DNA from: Coprinopsis marcescibilis
Lineage: Eukaryota > Basidiomycota > Agaricomycetes > Agaricales > Psathyrellaceae
Direction: 5' to 3'
Length of the DNA stretch: 64,000 nt
Assembly (NCBI GenBank): GCA_004369085.1
Contig: ML210242.1
Location: 31,791 to 95,790 of the forward strand
The notes below the pieces were generated by a model. That model was not told the origin of the DNA. It ran no database searches and was given only the letters and a program-made list of their open reading frames with translations. The translations under genes were made by a program, and so were the position numbers. Below, one piece after another: positions 25,720 to 37,537 of this stretch (positions are counted from its first letter, which is position 1; each line of letters begins with the position of its first letter).

Positions 25720-25880
25720 CGTTTACGGCATACCGTGGCGTGGGTTACGTGCCTTTGATCGCATTGTGACAATGAGCCCTGGGGGCCCTCCGAGCCCAAA
25801 AGCTGAAGAACGCAGAGATGTTCATTGCGTTAAAACAACAAAAAACTGTGTTTCTCAGGCTCCTAATCCAAAAAAACATT

Positions 25881-26008
25881 TGATGAGAGCGGGATTCGAA
25901 CCCACGCCCTTTCGGACCAGATAACCATCGAATACTCGAATGGAAGATTAGAACGTATGCACGCTCGGGTCCTTAGTCTGGCGCCTTAGACCGCTCGGCC
26001 ATCTCACC
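25881..26008 (-). tRNA. tRNA-Leu(AAG) with 48-nt intron
   Basis: The minus strand folds as a class II tRNA. The acceptor GGTGAGA pairs with TCTCATC (one G-U) and is followed by discriminator A. The D arm is GCC...GGC, the anticodon stem CCAGA/TCTGG with loop C-T-A-A-G-G-A, then a variable arm and a T arm closing on TTCGAAT. With T33 fixed, positions 34-36 read AAG, leucine CUU. The intron is 25923-25970, in the canonical place after position 37. A near-identical gene lies at 45949-46076. Confidence 0.93.
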
Positions 26009-27418
26009 TTGAAGTCTGGGCGCTTACATGGTTCCGTGGGCCCGCGGTTCCACCAACTAGACAGGAAAAAGGTACACAGGCTGGTTTGAAGAAAGGTTGA
26101 TCCACCTAAAGGTCATTTTCAATTTGGATCCGCTTCAAAACTTGCCCTGGGTTCTGACACATACTGACACTCTGTACAGTTTCCGCGAGTTCGGGGTCCC
26201 ACTCATCGGATGTGGACATTGAGCGGCACGATGTTGTTATGTGTGGATTATACACAGACGAGCGATGGTTGCATAAATCACCATTTCTCACGCTAAGTAC
26301 TGGTACCTCTCAAAGTAATGCGAAAGTGCGCATGTTGCTGGCTCCCGTGAACACACTGGTATGTTAGCATTCCAATCCATCATGATTGCGTATAATCGCT
26401 GTATAAATCCATTGTTATCTCGTGGCAAGAAGCTTAGTAGTCCTCAGTTCCCGCCAATCCGATCAAACGGCTGACTATGACTTTAGTGTTGGCGCTATAG
26501 CCTATGATTCAGTCTGAAGCTGAAGCTCGCAGGTTCAACGTAAAACTTAACTACCTGTCCGCGTCCAGGGAGCATAGAAGCAGCAAGTGATCTCACTCTC
26601 AGGGCTTTACATGAAAGGTTATTGCCTGGACTCATGACATACCATAGTCCACCACTGTTACCAATTTGGAAGGTTGAAGCTAACGGCCCCCGATGGTGGA
26701 CGTCCACAGAGAAGGCACACGTCTCAATAGGTATCATAAACGGGGCAGTTACTCACATGTGCGGTATCGCTGTAGTCAAATACGATCTACACGAAGTAAG
26801 CGCCCACTTACAAAGCTCCAACCACCACCGATGGTTCGGAACATCGTCAGTTACGCATTGGAGCCTACCGTGACAGGAAATCTGTACATACCTCGCGTGA
26901 CCTAGGGACTGGCCACTCCCAGTACATGTGCCATTTCTTATTCGAGGAAATCTGATCCCTTATCAATCTTGGGCGCTTGCGTAAACCGAGAAGCAAAAGG
27001 ACACCAGGTTCGACCCAAAATATCTTCCAAATGCGTGTCTGTGTATACCAGTTGGCTCTAGATGATATATGACTAAACTGCGTGTCGGAAGATCAGAAAA
27101 TCTGTGCTTTATATACATCACTAGATATCATGATCTGCACACAGAATATAATACAAGCACTTGACACCATCAAACTACACATAGGACAAGCTTGACGCCG
27201 CAAACAAGGAGCATCCATTTTAGACCCTGATGAACACAAATACTTGTCACCGCCTCAGATTGGAGCCCGGTATAAAAGAGGGCGTCGAAAGTATCCAGTT
27301 CCTCATCGGTACCGGCCACCCTTCCTCTACACACATCGTTCGCTGCGGGTCAGCAAACACAGTAATCAATCAACCTCATAGCTCCCTCACCTTGCCACCA
27401 ACTCCTTAAACAACAACA
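26009..27418. other. Intergenic region upstream of SSP-A
   Basis: Short frames occur on both strands between 26100 and 26900 but none is recognisable or has a convincing splice pattern. The right end is the promoter of the small secreted protein gene, with a TATA element at 27271. Confidence 0.5.
27271..27278 (+). promoter_or_regulatory. TATA box of SSP-A
   Basis: TATAAAAG lies about 140 bp before the start codon. The leader before the ATG is C/T- and CA-rich, ending CAACAACAATG, a favourable initiation context in fungi. Confidence 0.6.
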
Positions 27419-27901
27419 ATGCGCGTTTACGTCTCTGCCACTCTCTTCGCGATCGTGCTTGCATTGCAAGGTTCAGCTGCCCCTATCAGAGCGGGAACGT
27501 GAGCGACCTTCCATACCCTTCCCACACGCAGAGCGCAGCTAACTAACACCTTTCAAAGCTGCTATGGCGACATTTATGCCACAGTCACCGGCGCCGAGTG
27601 TGTCAACATCGCAGGAGGAGCCGTAGGCTTCCAACTCCCCACCGGAAAAAACCTATGCGTCCACCCCACCGCCGCTGCACAGAAATGGCCAAACACCACA
27701 GGCAAATGCTTCAAGCAGCTCGTGCAGCTCACTCCTGCCAAACTTCCCACTCCACGCCCGCCGTCGCCAGATAATTCAGGTAACAAGGCCAATGCAAAGA
27801 AGGCCTTGCCCAGATCGTCGCCGAGGAGAAGCAACACCAACTCGGCGAAGCGACGATCGAAGAGGAGCTTGCAAGCAGACGAGGATTTGGACTGGTATTG
27901 A
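27419..27901 (+). CDS. Small secreted four-cysteine protein SSP-A with basic tail
   Basis: The start MRVYVSATLFAIVLALQGSAAP is a clear signal peptide. A 60-nt intron (GTGAGC to TTCAAAG) lies in phase 2 exactly before the first mature cysteine codon. The mature part has four cysteines spaced 12, 18 and 16 residues apart, with TGAEC, CV and GKCFK around them. The tail contains PRPPSP and then becomes Lys/Arg/Ser-rich, with dibasic pairs such as KRR and KR, before ending DLDWY. About 140 residues in all. Cysteine spacing, intron position and the PRPPSP motif are shared with the gene at 43296, so the two are judged members of one family. I do not recognise the family. Secretion is well supported; function is unknown. 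Confidence 0.82.
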
Positions 27902-29063
27902 ATATTGAGCATCGACCTCACTATCTAAAGGAGGGGTAGTTACATCGTTGTGTACGGTTTTCGGTGCATTGTATTCATGGGTGATGAGAGATCTCTAAGA
28001 AGGCAGTCGCAACAAATGTTACATACTGGTCCCTGAAATATAGTTGCCAGCCCTATGGAAAATAGCTTTAATGATGTATGTACACGGAATCTTGACGATC
28101 AAAAGACATGGAGGGATAAACAAGGATGATGAGCATCCAACGCAGTGTCCAACATCCGATCACATCAAGTAGCATTGTACCGTGATGAGTACGATGAATG
28201 TAGCGCCAATTCCTGGACACTCAAGGGGTAACCCCCAAAGTGCCCGGAAATCCGACGCAGACGTATCGACATAAGCCCTTGCCTCTGAGGAAAGCCCCTG
28301 GCTACGAGACAGGTAAACCACATCTGTCGCATTGCACGGTTGCATCCTACATGGGTTAAACACTTAAAGAACAACAAAAACGCGGTACGGCTTAAGATTA
28401 CAGATAACAATAATGGACATAGAGGAACAAAAGGGCATATAAATGAAAGAGGTTGTTTAAATAAATGAGTGAATGAGAGTTGGAACTTAAAAAAATGGTA
28501 AACGGTACCGGTCGGTTGGTGTGAGTATGGAAAGCCCTGGAACACCCCGCTCGAGTCGAGCCCTACACATGGTCGTACACGTATACGCATAGAAGTACTT
28601 ACGATAGGTACATGTGCAACGATATTAGGGTGCCACGTGGAACGATAAGGTTGGGTCCACAATGGTCGCTTTTAAAGGGATAAAGTTGTGAAGAGCTGTA
28701 AAAAATATTGGGGACCAAGAATTGAGATTGAGGGACGCAAGACAGGGCATATATGAGAGGAGAGAGATGCGTATTGTGGTGTCCAGGTTCGCGAGGTATC
28801 CATGATAGGGGTCTGTTGATGCGGGAATGAAGCGAGGGGGGAGATGGGGATATCCGAGTGAAATGGGTGAACTAGTGGAGGGTGCCTGATGGCGGTGGAG
28901 GTGGGCCTGGACGACAACGATAAGCTTGAGGATAGGGGTAGGAGACGTCGATAAAAATGCGCCTGGACGATCGTCGAGTAGCGTGAACGTTTGAACAAGA
29001 GAACAGCCGTAAGGTCAAGAGATGGATGAACAAGTAGATGGTTAGATATCGGCGAAGAACTGG
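27902..29063. other. 3' flanks of SSP-A and the cyclin gene
   Basis: Two open frames on the minus strand (28165-28662 and 28672-28998) are low-complexity, Ser/Pro/Leu-rich and resemble pyrimidine-rich untranslated sequence rather than protein. They lie directly downstream of the cyclin stop codon on the same strand, so a long 3' untranslated region is the simplest reading. No other element is recognised. Confidence 0.45.
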
Positions 29064-30922
29064 TTAATGTGCAGGTCGAACAGCTTCTTCCTCAGCCGCT
29101 TCTTCGAGTTCCTTGCGGTGTACCCGGATCTCTTCCTTGATACGTTCGAGGTCGCGTCCAAGGTGGATATCCGAGTTTTCTGGCCACCTGTCGAATGCCC
29201 ATTGCCGCATATATGAGCTGCACTGAGGAGCGAAGACGGGTTAACATGCAGTACAAGGGCAGAATCAGAAAAAGTTACCTTGAGGTACTTCTTAGCCGTA
29301 TACTTCTTGTAAAGGGACTCGTGCTGAACAGGACTTGTGATAATGTATTCCAACATAATGGTCGCAACAGGAATAATCTTTTGCTCTGAGAAAGTCGTGT
29401 ACCGTTCGAGAGTCGGTGTCTGGACCATAGAGTTAGAATATATGCGGGTACGAAGAGGGGAAATAAGACAACTAACCCAATCTTCCCGACCCACAGCCAA
29501 TCGACCAAGCCAGAGAGCAGCAGCAGCAATATGCGAGGGAACGATGCCAACTAATCGCCGTTCAATGCATGCAATCTCCAAGAGATACTTAGCAACGGTT
29601 CTAGCGGTGGTTTCGCAGTCATCCGCTTTGCTACCCCGTCGAAGCCAGCTCATAGGACCAGGACAACGCAAGTCCCACTCGAGAACCTTGAGGATATACA
29701 TTTCAGCTTTGATGACCTCGGCCACGCTGTACTGATTATCGGCCAAGAAGACAATTTCGTTGACAGAAGGGGCGCAAGTTTCTTCAAATTTCGACGCAAC
29801 GAAGAAGCATGCAAGTCCGACAAGCTGGAGCTTATTCAGGGAGATAGGACGCTTTTCGAGGAAACGATCAAGAAGATTCACGGTGAGGAAGAGGGATTCT
29901 GGCAGAAGATTGAAACGTGCATGGACTTGCAGGAGCCAGTCAACAAGAATGCCACGGTGCTCCCAAGTGATTTCCGTTTGAAGGTCCATGTAGTCTGGCT
30001 TGGGTAGCGTTTCCACCTGGTGCGGTTTTAGGTACAGGGGACGGGTAGCAAATAATAGCGACATACCTCTGTTTTCTTCCAGTATTCACAGACGTCATGA
30101 ACATATTCACTGACCATAAGTGGATCATCCCAGTCGTCAGCATCTAGGTCGTCCCATAGCTGGGGCTCCGGTTCGATTTTTGCTTCAGATTCCTGTTCCA
30201 CAGCAGTCAATTGATCTGCAACCGTTTTCGCGTCCTCCAGTGATTCGTTGGGTTGCTGAACAAGATATTCCTCCCGAGTTTGAGCGATCTCAAGTTGCCT
30301 CTTCTTGAAAGCGCGACCGGAGCCTTCTGCCTCGTCCTCGTCTCCCTTCATGTCATCTGCTGCGGGGGCTTCATCACTGTAGACCTTCGTAATTGCGACA
30401 CGCGACGCAGGCTTCAGTTCCTTCTTCTTGAGAGTAGTGGTGTTCTCTGAGCACTTCGTATCCCTTCCTGCAGCGCTGGGCACGGCGGCGGCGACCGTGC
30501 GTCTTGTAACCCGCTGCACAGGGGCCACGGTGGGTTTCGTGGGAGCAACGGCGAGAGTCTCCTTGCCCTTGAGAGAACCGATGGCGACCTTCTTAGATTT
30601 GACCGTTGCTGTCACCTCTGCCAATGCTTCACGTTTGCGCTTTCCGCCATTGGCCTCAGCGTCGTTGGCGATGGCCTTTGCCTTGGAGGCGGCTGTTGCG
30701 GCCGTTGCGCGGGATGTTGCGGGAATTGATGTAGCGGTGGCACCGGCCGCCTTGACGCGCATCGTCGTCCGAGTGGGCCTTACACTTGCGTTCTCGCTGT
30801 CCTTCATGGTGCGCGTCGTCCTGGTGGTCGTCCTACGCATCTACATGACAGAGAAGAAATAGATAAGATTCTGGAGCAAAAAATACGGGGAAATTTGGAC
30901 GTACGATCGGGATGGACGACAT
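29064..30922 (-). CDS. B-type mitotic cyclin
   Basis: Regulatory subunit of the CDK that drives mitotic entry. The inferred first exon is MSSIPI; an intron (donor GTACGT, acceptor CATGTAG) joins it to MRRTTTRTTRTMK. The N-terminus is Ala/Thr/Lys-rich and has a destruction-box-like REAL at about residues 76-79 within KREALAEVTA. The cyclin box runs YMDLQTEITWEHRGILVDWL, VNLLDRFLEKRPISLNKLQLVG, FVASKFEETCAP and the second fold to KYLK. After the last intron the frame gives CSSYMRQWAFDRWPENSDIH, a Glu/Lys coiled tail and a TAA at 29064-29066. Without the first intron, translation could start at 30840. The family is clear; the exact yeast CLB counterpart is not assigned. Confidence 0.9.
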
Positions 30923-31192
30923 GGCGAAATTTTTGGAAGGTTATAAAAGAAGAAGGGGTATTGCTAGAAGAAATGAGAATATGAGGCGGATACCATGAAC
31001 AAGAGAAAGAAAACAAGATGTCGAACTAGACGGACCACAGGCCACCCAGTTTGTAACTACAAGAGAGCCACAAAACATCAGAGTTATCACATTACGGCAA
31101 CATCAAACCACACACAGCTGCAAATATCTTTGCCACGTGAATCCGCGTCGCGTCGCGTCTACTCCACACCCAATTTATTCACAATATATATT

Positions 31193-34100
31193 CTACAGCC
31201 AGTAGTATTGCTCGTACTCTAACCTTTCGCCATTCAAAATCTTCACGAAACTGTTGTAATGCTCAGCCCACGTCGACGCCTGTTCTCTCCTCTCCTTCTC
31301 GTCCTCAGGCTCTGCGTCATCCAGTGGCGTCTCCAGGAACGCAGTCACCTCTGCCTTTCCATCCTCAACCAATTTGGGAACACCCTTCTCTTGCACCAAA
31401 GGCAGCACATCAAGGTTCGGCGCGAGAACCAAGCTCGTCGCTAACGCTGCACCCTTGACAACAAACTGTGTGCGTAACAATCAGCATCGGCCACTCCACA
31501 GGAAACAAAAAACATACCTGTCGATCGCTTGATTTCAAGAGTTTGATCGCATAATCGAGCGCACCCGTATCCAGAGCTGTCTTTGCCGCAGCGTCCCCCT
31601 CAACTAACAGACGGCGCAAGGCATGCGTTGTCCCCCAATTATGTTCGCTCTCCCAGGTCTGTTCGTCAGCGATCCTCTCCTTGAACCGCCCCACGACCGC
31701 GTTCCTTCCCGCATCTCCGCTAGCCGCGAGCTCTGCCACAGTGTCGATGATCAAAGCCATCGCAGGGAAACTGGAAGGCGCAACGCTAAACTCGGTGACA
31801 AGCGTCGCGTCCAGCTTGGCATCCAAGAGGTGCTGCACGTTGAAACGGCGAATGAACGCTCGGATAAACACGAACAGCTGTTCGAACGCGCTCTCCGGCT
31901 TATCATCGCCTCCAAAGATCTCCACGACCCGCGGCAGAATCGGCACGAGCAGGTCTTCCACCCCACTCGGGTCTTCCCTCGCTAACAGGGTGTTCAGGCA
32001 CTTTAGAGAAATAGCCCACAGACTGTCTGGGTCCGCCTCGTTCAAGACTTCAACGGCCAAAGCAACACCACCAGCGTCTACAACAGCCTTCGTCCCAACA
32101 TCCGACCCAGTCGAGACAAACGCCAACCTAGACAACACACCCTCCTTCCCAATCCTAGGCCTATACTTGCCCTTCTTCTTCTTCTTCTTCTTTGCTCCAC
32201 CCGTACTCGGTTGCCCGCCCGCTGGCGGCTTAAGCTGCTCCACAAGCTTCTTCAACATCTCCGTAACGGCGGCTGGATCAAGCCCCGCAAGAATCCCAAG
32301 CAACTGTGCAGCAGAAGCATCAACTTCATCATCATCGACAAGCTTCAAAACCGTCGTGAACACATCCGCCTTCTCAAGCACTGCAATAGCCTCAGGGTAT
32401 CCCTTGCTCAACTGGAATACATATCCCACCATAGCCTCGGCGGCCCACTTGCGTTCCTCTATATCCTTCAGCACCTCTACGGCCACCTCCACCGCCCGCC
32501 CATGAGCATAAAACGCCGCTTGTAACTCGCGTCTGTCAGCCTCGTCCAGAAGTTTGCGAGCCAGGTACGACAATTTTCCAATAATGTCCGCAACTAGATC
32601 GGAATTGGACTCCTGAACTTCCTCCTCCTCCCCCTCCTGCACAGGAACAGAAGCAGGCACATTGCACTTTTCCAGCAAAAAGGGGACCACACCGGCGAGG
32701 TAGAAAGTCTTGGCGAGTCCGTAGCCGAACCATGTCTCGAGCTTATCGGTGCTGGGTGGGGAAGGAAGTGCCAGAAGTTCTTTCGCCGCTTTGACCAGTG
32801 GCTCGAGCGAAGTCTCATCCGAAGCTGACTCTTCTCCAAGCTTCTCTAGGAGCGACAAAGTCCTCCTGTCATCGGAGTTATTCGCCCGGACGAGCAGAGC
32901 CGGGACGATCAGCTGCTTGTGCGAGGACAATATAGGCAAAAGCTCGGTCAAGATCTCCGCCGCATTCGAAATGGTGCTATACGGGATCAAAGTCAGACAA
33001 CCGTGCTCAAAACGAACAACGAACTGCACTTACTTTGTGAACCGTTCCTCCGCTTTAGTCGTCTTTAACGCGTGCCCCTCCACCGCCTTGGTATGCTCCT
33101 CTTCTCCCAGCTTCTCGGCGTCCGGTTCAGGGTACACAACAAGCTCGGTCCCCAAGAACCCAAGCAAATGCTTCACCGTCTCCTCCGTTCCCAACGCCTC
33201 ACTCCACAGACCTAACGCCTCGGGAACATCATTGACCGAAAGTAACCTCACAAGCATCCTCACAAGGTTCAACGAATCGTACGTCCCATCCGCCAACAGC
33301 TCTGCCAACAACGCCGCAAACTTCTCACTATGCCTCGCCACGTCGTTATTATCCACATCTTCCGCACACAGAAGCACCCTGAACGCCTCTACAATCGCCC
33401 TTCGCGACTCGATTGTAGTAAACTGCTGCGTCTCCAACAGTTCAACCACACGTTGGATGCCACCGGCGTTAACAGCAGCAGTAGCGACACGCCAGTGCTT
33501 CCTCCCCTGATGCTTCGTCGACCAAGTCCCATCCAATGCGACGAAAAAGGATGCATCGGCCTTGGGGATATATCCCTCGAACGTCTTTTGCGCAAGTTCC
33601 AACCCACGTTTATAATAGCGGCAAATCTCACACAATAGTGCAAGGGCCGCTTCTCCCAGCCCGTCCGGAGCCTGGAGCTTGCCAACAGCGAGTTCGACAA
33701 GCTCGGGCGTAATGATACGGTCCTTGAGTGGGGCAGGATCATCCTCGTCTGGAAAAATGTATGGCCCAATGTCGAGGATGGATGCAAGGAGATTGAAAGC
33801 GGCCGACGCAATTTTTGGATCTGCGTGTTGGAGTGCGGAGTGTATACGTGGAAGGTTGGTATCGGTGGTCAAAGCTGCTGCTGTTTCATCTCTGTACGGC
33901 GTGAGATTGTCCTCGTCACCATCCGTGGGTGCGCGTGCCTTGGGTAGAGCAGACAAGATAGAGGCAGCAACAGTCTGCTCCTCGATAGTGCTCCCGTTCT
34001 CGAACAAGTCCAGGAATTGAGGGATCCCTTGAGCTTGGATGACGTGGTACGCGAGGATGTCATCGTCATTCAGCATGGCCGCTGTGGATTTCTGGAAATG

Positions 34101-35456
34101 AAGATTAAAACTACTTTCGAAAAGTGCCATGCAAAAAACTTACAAGAGTGGCCAATCGATGCTCCGCGTTGTCCAACGCCTTCAAGAGGAACTCGGCTAA
34201 CCCGCCCTTTCTCGCAGCCTGCTTGACCTTGTCGAAAACTGCGGACAACGTCGGTAAAATCGCGAGCTTGTCTTCAAACTCAACATCCTCCCCCTCGAAG
34301 GCTTTGCGGAATCCTTCAGCAATAATATCCGGCTGTTCCTCCACAAAGTTCCCCAGCACCCAATCGATTGAATCTCCAATTGTATTCGGGTCCTTGTTCT
34401 TGAGAAGCAGAACCAACGCCCTCGGGGCATCATCGTCCACGAAAAAGGCGACCTTGGTCTCCTCGCTGCCGTCGTTCTGAAGGAATTGTACCGCAGCTGA
34501 AGTCACAGTCTTGTCCTTGTCTTTCAAGAAATTGAGGATGGGCAGGATAGTCATCACATGGAAAGCATTTGGATCGGCGAATTGTTCCGAATCGTCGCCC
34601 AAAGTTTCGACGATGGCCTCGCGGAGATCATCCTTGCGCTCCAGGATGGCAGCCAGGGAGGTTATAGCTGCCACTCGCGCCTTTGGATCGGGGGAAGCAG
34701 TGAGGTTGATGATGAATTCGTAGACGCTGGCTTTAATTGCTACATTGCGGCACCCCTCTTCATATGAAGCGAGGATAAACTGGAAGATCTCGGCCGCTTC
34801 AGTGTACTTGGACCAGTCCGCATCGTCGAAATCGTCGGGAATGTTGAACAGCTGCTCAGAAAAGGCTTCCACGAGCTTGGGCTCGAAGGATTCGTCCTCT
34901 CGCAGTATCGATTCGAGGGCTGAGATGATCCTGTATCGGTTCGCGGCTGCAGGGTTCAACCGCAACCAGAGATCCAGATCGCCATCTTTGGGAGGTTCGA
35001 TTGCTTTGGACGTAAACAGTCCCGATAAAAACAATGTCAGGTTGGCCTTGATAGCTTCCCGCCCCTCTTCAATCGAGGCAACCTGTGATACAATGTCGAT
35101 GAGGCCATCCCTACGGTTCTGGACCTTCGCTTCGGCAGCATCTTTTAAAAACCGAGGGATTTCGGGAAGGATATGCTTGATGAATAGATCTTGCTGGTTA
35201 TCAAGGAGTTGTCCGAGTTTCTGCTGGCTCTGCAAAAGGTCGGCATCGTGACTAATAAAAGTCGAGTGACAGCACATACCGTGTCGAATACCTCCTGATC
35301 TTCAGAGTCTATCCCTTTGAGAATCTCGGGGATCTCTGAAGCCTCGATTGGGACCAGAGCCTCTGGTGCTTCGTCCTCGTCCTCGTCAACGGCAGCGTCG
35401 AGTTCATCGTTGTCATCGACGACGCTGGACGGCGGAGAGGAATCAGAATCTGACAT
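31193..35456 (-). CDS. Large armadillo/HEAT-like repeat protein, function unknown
   Basis: About 1,300 residues in at least six exons, starting MSDSDSSPPSSVVDDNDEL with an acidic, Glu/Asp-rich N-terminus and ending LEYEQYYWL. The body is almost entirely amphipathic helical pairs, for example ARVAAITSLAAILERKDDL, AASAFNLLASIL-like and DASAAQLLGILAGLDPAAV, as in armadillo or HEAT solenoids. A run of lysines encoded by CTT triplets on the plus strand (about 32172-32190) sits in a loop. No signal peptide, transmembrane segment or catalytic motif is seen. An in-frame ATG at 35525 could extend the N-terminus. The gene is in tandem behind the cyclin gene (270 bp) and divergent from PUP1. I recognise the fold class but not the orthologue. 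Confidence 0.8.
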
Positions 35457-36218
35457 AGTGGGATGGTGGGGGTAAGCGGAGGAGTCGATGGAGTCCCCTC
35501 TCTGTAGCAGGTTCCTTTTATCCACTAGGCAATAGCACCGATCTCGCCTTCAGGCACATGCTCAATTGAGTATGTATGTAATCGCCCCCCTTGCATAGAG
35601 CTGTCGGTCATCGGATTGACGCATATGTCGCGCATCATACTTCTCTGGGGGGAGATATCCGGTGGATAAGCCAATTCCGCTGAGGACACGAGTAGTAGGG
35701 GCTTTAAAATGATCCAGACCGTCATTTGACCGTTTGTCAATAAAGTTCAGCAACGCCATTTCAGACACCTTTGCCCTCATTGTGAGTCGTTGTCGGTCAC
35801 CGCCATCATAATATGACGCTGCATACGCTAGAAATGCGTATCTTCACTGCGTAAATGTAGCTGAGACTCGAGAGGGTGGCCTATATTTTCCGAGTCTTTG
35901 TTTTCGATCTGTATTTGCAATCGGAATGTCAAGAGCCCTTTGCAGATGAAGTTCCCCATGTATCGAAACTAGGCCTGTTGGTGATGTCTTGAGTAAGTCG
36001 TTCGTTGTGAAATATTCAGCGACTCCATTGGAGTCCGCTGATGACAGCTTTGGGACGAAGAAAAGATGGTAGATGGAAGAACAAAGCGAGCAGCCTGTCA
36101 GGGGGAACTGCCGTCAGTGATTAGGCGCGGCGGGCCGGGCCTCGACCTCACGTGCACAGGGCAGCGCGAATACGACGCGTAATTCAGGGCACGAAGACCT
36201 CATTACGCTCCCTCGACG
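35457..36218. other. Divergent intergenic region upstream of the ARM gene and PUP1
   Basis: Contains two overlapping minus-strand frames of about 70 codons (35525-35780) without recognisable homology. A palindromic E-box CACGTG lies at 36149-36154, about 65 bp before the PUP1 start codon, in GC-rich DNA. Confidence 0.5.
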
Positions 36219-37268
36219 ATGTCCAAACCCTCCGTATTCTCGCCTTCTGGTTTTGATTTCTCCAATCAGATTAGGTGCATAGCTATACGAATTATCTACG
36301 TTCCAGTTTGCTAAATCCATCCCATTAAAAGGAATAACTTCCTCTCCGAGAAAGGGCTTCCACTTCCCAAAGCAACGAGCACAGGAACGACAATCGTAGG
36401 ATGTCTGTTCAAGGATGGTATCGTTCTCGGAGCCGATACACGAGCTACTGAAGGAGACATCGTGGCTGATAAGAACTGCGAAAAGGTGCGCCCGGATTCA
36501 CCAGCTTAATTCAGAGACGCTCACGATCGACTGTCCTACAGATCCACTACCTCACCGAATCCATTCGATGCTGCGGTGCAGGAACTGCTGCAGACACCGA
36601 ATTTACCACTGCACTCATCTCGTCTAACATGGAGCTGCACGCTTTGCAAACGGGCCGTAAACCACGAGTAGTGACTGCGATGACCATGTTGAAGCAGATG
36701 CTATTCCAGTAAGCACGATACTTGGATATCGACCTGCCACAGACACTGATCGCGTCTTTTTAAAGATACCAGGGGCAGATTGGCGCTGCATTGGTACTTG
36801 GAGGAGTAGACTCCACTGGTCCCCATCTCTTCACGATCCACCCTCACGGTTCAACAGACAAGCTTCCATATGTCACAATGGGTTCGGGTAGTTTGGCTGC
36901 TATGGCCGTGTTCGAGAGTGGCTGGAGAGCGAACATGGAGGTACGCGGTGCTTATACCTCTGAACGATGTGGTGTTGACTCCCTGTGGGATGTAGCGTGA
37001 GGATGCCTTGAATCTCGTCAAGGCCGCTGTTGCCGCTGGTATTTTCAACGATCTCGGTTCAGGATCCAACATCGACGTTTGCGTCATTACCGCCACTTCA
37101 ACAGAGATGCTGAGGAACGTGGAAATGCCCAACCAGAGAGTTGCGAAGGAACGCGATTATAAGTTCAGGCGGGGAACTACTGCCTGGAAGAAGGAAGACA
37201 TCAGAAAGCTGGTCATCGACGAGCAAATCACAGTACTCGGCTCAGGAGACGAGATGGATACCTCTTAA
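36219..37268 (+). CDS. PUP1: 20S proteasome subunit beta2 (PUP1, trypsin-like)
   Basis: Catalytic beta subunit with trypsin-like activity. Exon 1 starts [18 protein letters not shown]. After a short intron the propeptide ends KATSTG and the mature protein starts at the catalytic threonine in [20 protein letters not shown]. The active-site set is visible: Thr1, Asp17-region GADTRAT and the Lys33-region ADKNCEK. Then come [38 protein letters not shown] and [14 protein letters not shown]. The C-terminal exon carries [20 protein letters not shown] and the extended tail that embraces beta3 in known structures. Four short introns. Size and motifs are normal for beta2. It is divergent from the armadillo-like gene. 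Confidence 0.95.
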
Positions 37269-37463
37269 GACAAACTTTAATCGTAACGTTGTTGTAACAT
37301 TAGTAACATGAAGTCGACCATGAGTGGACAGGACGCTTTCGTGTCGAGAAAAGGGGCTGGTTGCGAATTACGATCATTGATATGTTGTAAAGAAAAGAAA
37401 AAGGAGGGATCGAAGGTGATGCCGAGATTCGCGAACTCATTCTCGGGCTGGAACTGCAAAAAA

Positions 37464-37537
37464 TGATTCGAGCCAGGCTCGAACTGGCGACCTTCTGTGT
37501 GTTAGACAGATGCGATAACCAACTACGCCATCGAACC
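37464..37537 (-). tRNA. tRNA-Val(AAC)
   Basis: The minus strand folds without an intron. The acceptor GGTTCGA pairs perfectly with TCGAATC, with discriminator A. The anticodon stem is TCTGT/ACAGA with loop CTAACAC, so positions 34-36 are AAC (valine GUU). The T arm GCCAG-TTCGAGC-CTGGC is intact. A T-run follows the 3' end, consistent with Pol III termination. Confidence 0.94.

Noticed and set aside
28165..28998. Two minus-strand frames of 165 and 108 codons
   Set aside because: Low-complexity composition, no domain, and position directly after the cyclin stop codon favour 3' untranslated sequence.
30428..30862. 144-codon plus-strand frame, Val/Ala-rich
   Set aside because: Antisense shadow of the Ala/Thr/Lys-rich N-terminus of the cyclin.
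31681..32505. 274-codon plus-strand frame, Ser/Ala-rich
   Set aside because: It is antisense to the armadillo-like gene, whose reading frame is clearly protein-like. The composition is the mirror of Glu/Ala/Lys codons.
35525..35780. Two overlapping minus-strand frames between the ARM gene and PUP1
   Set aside because: No family resemblance and located in a divergent promoter region; insufficient support for a gene.
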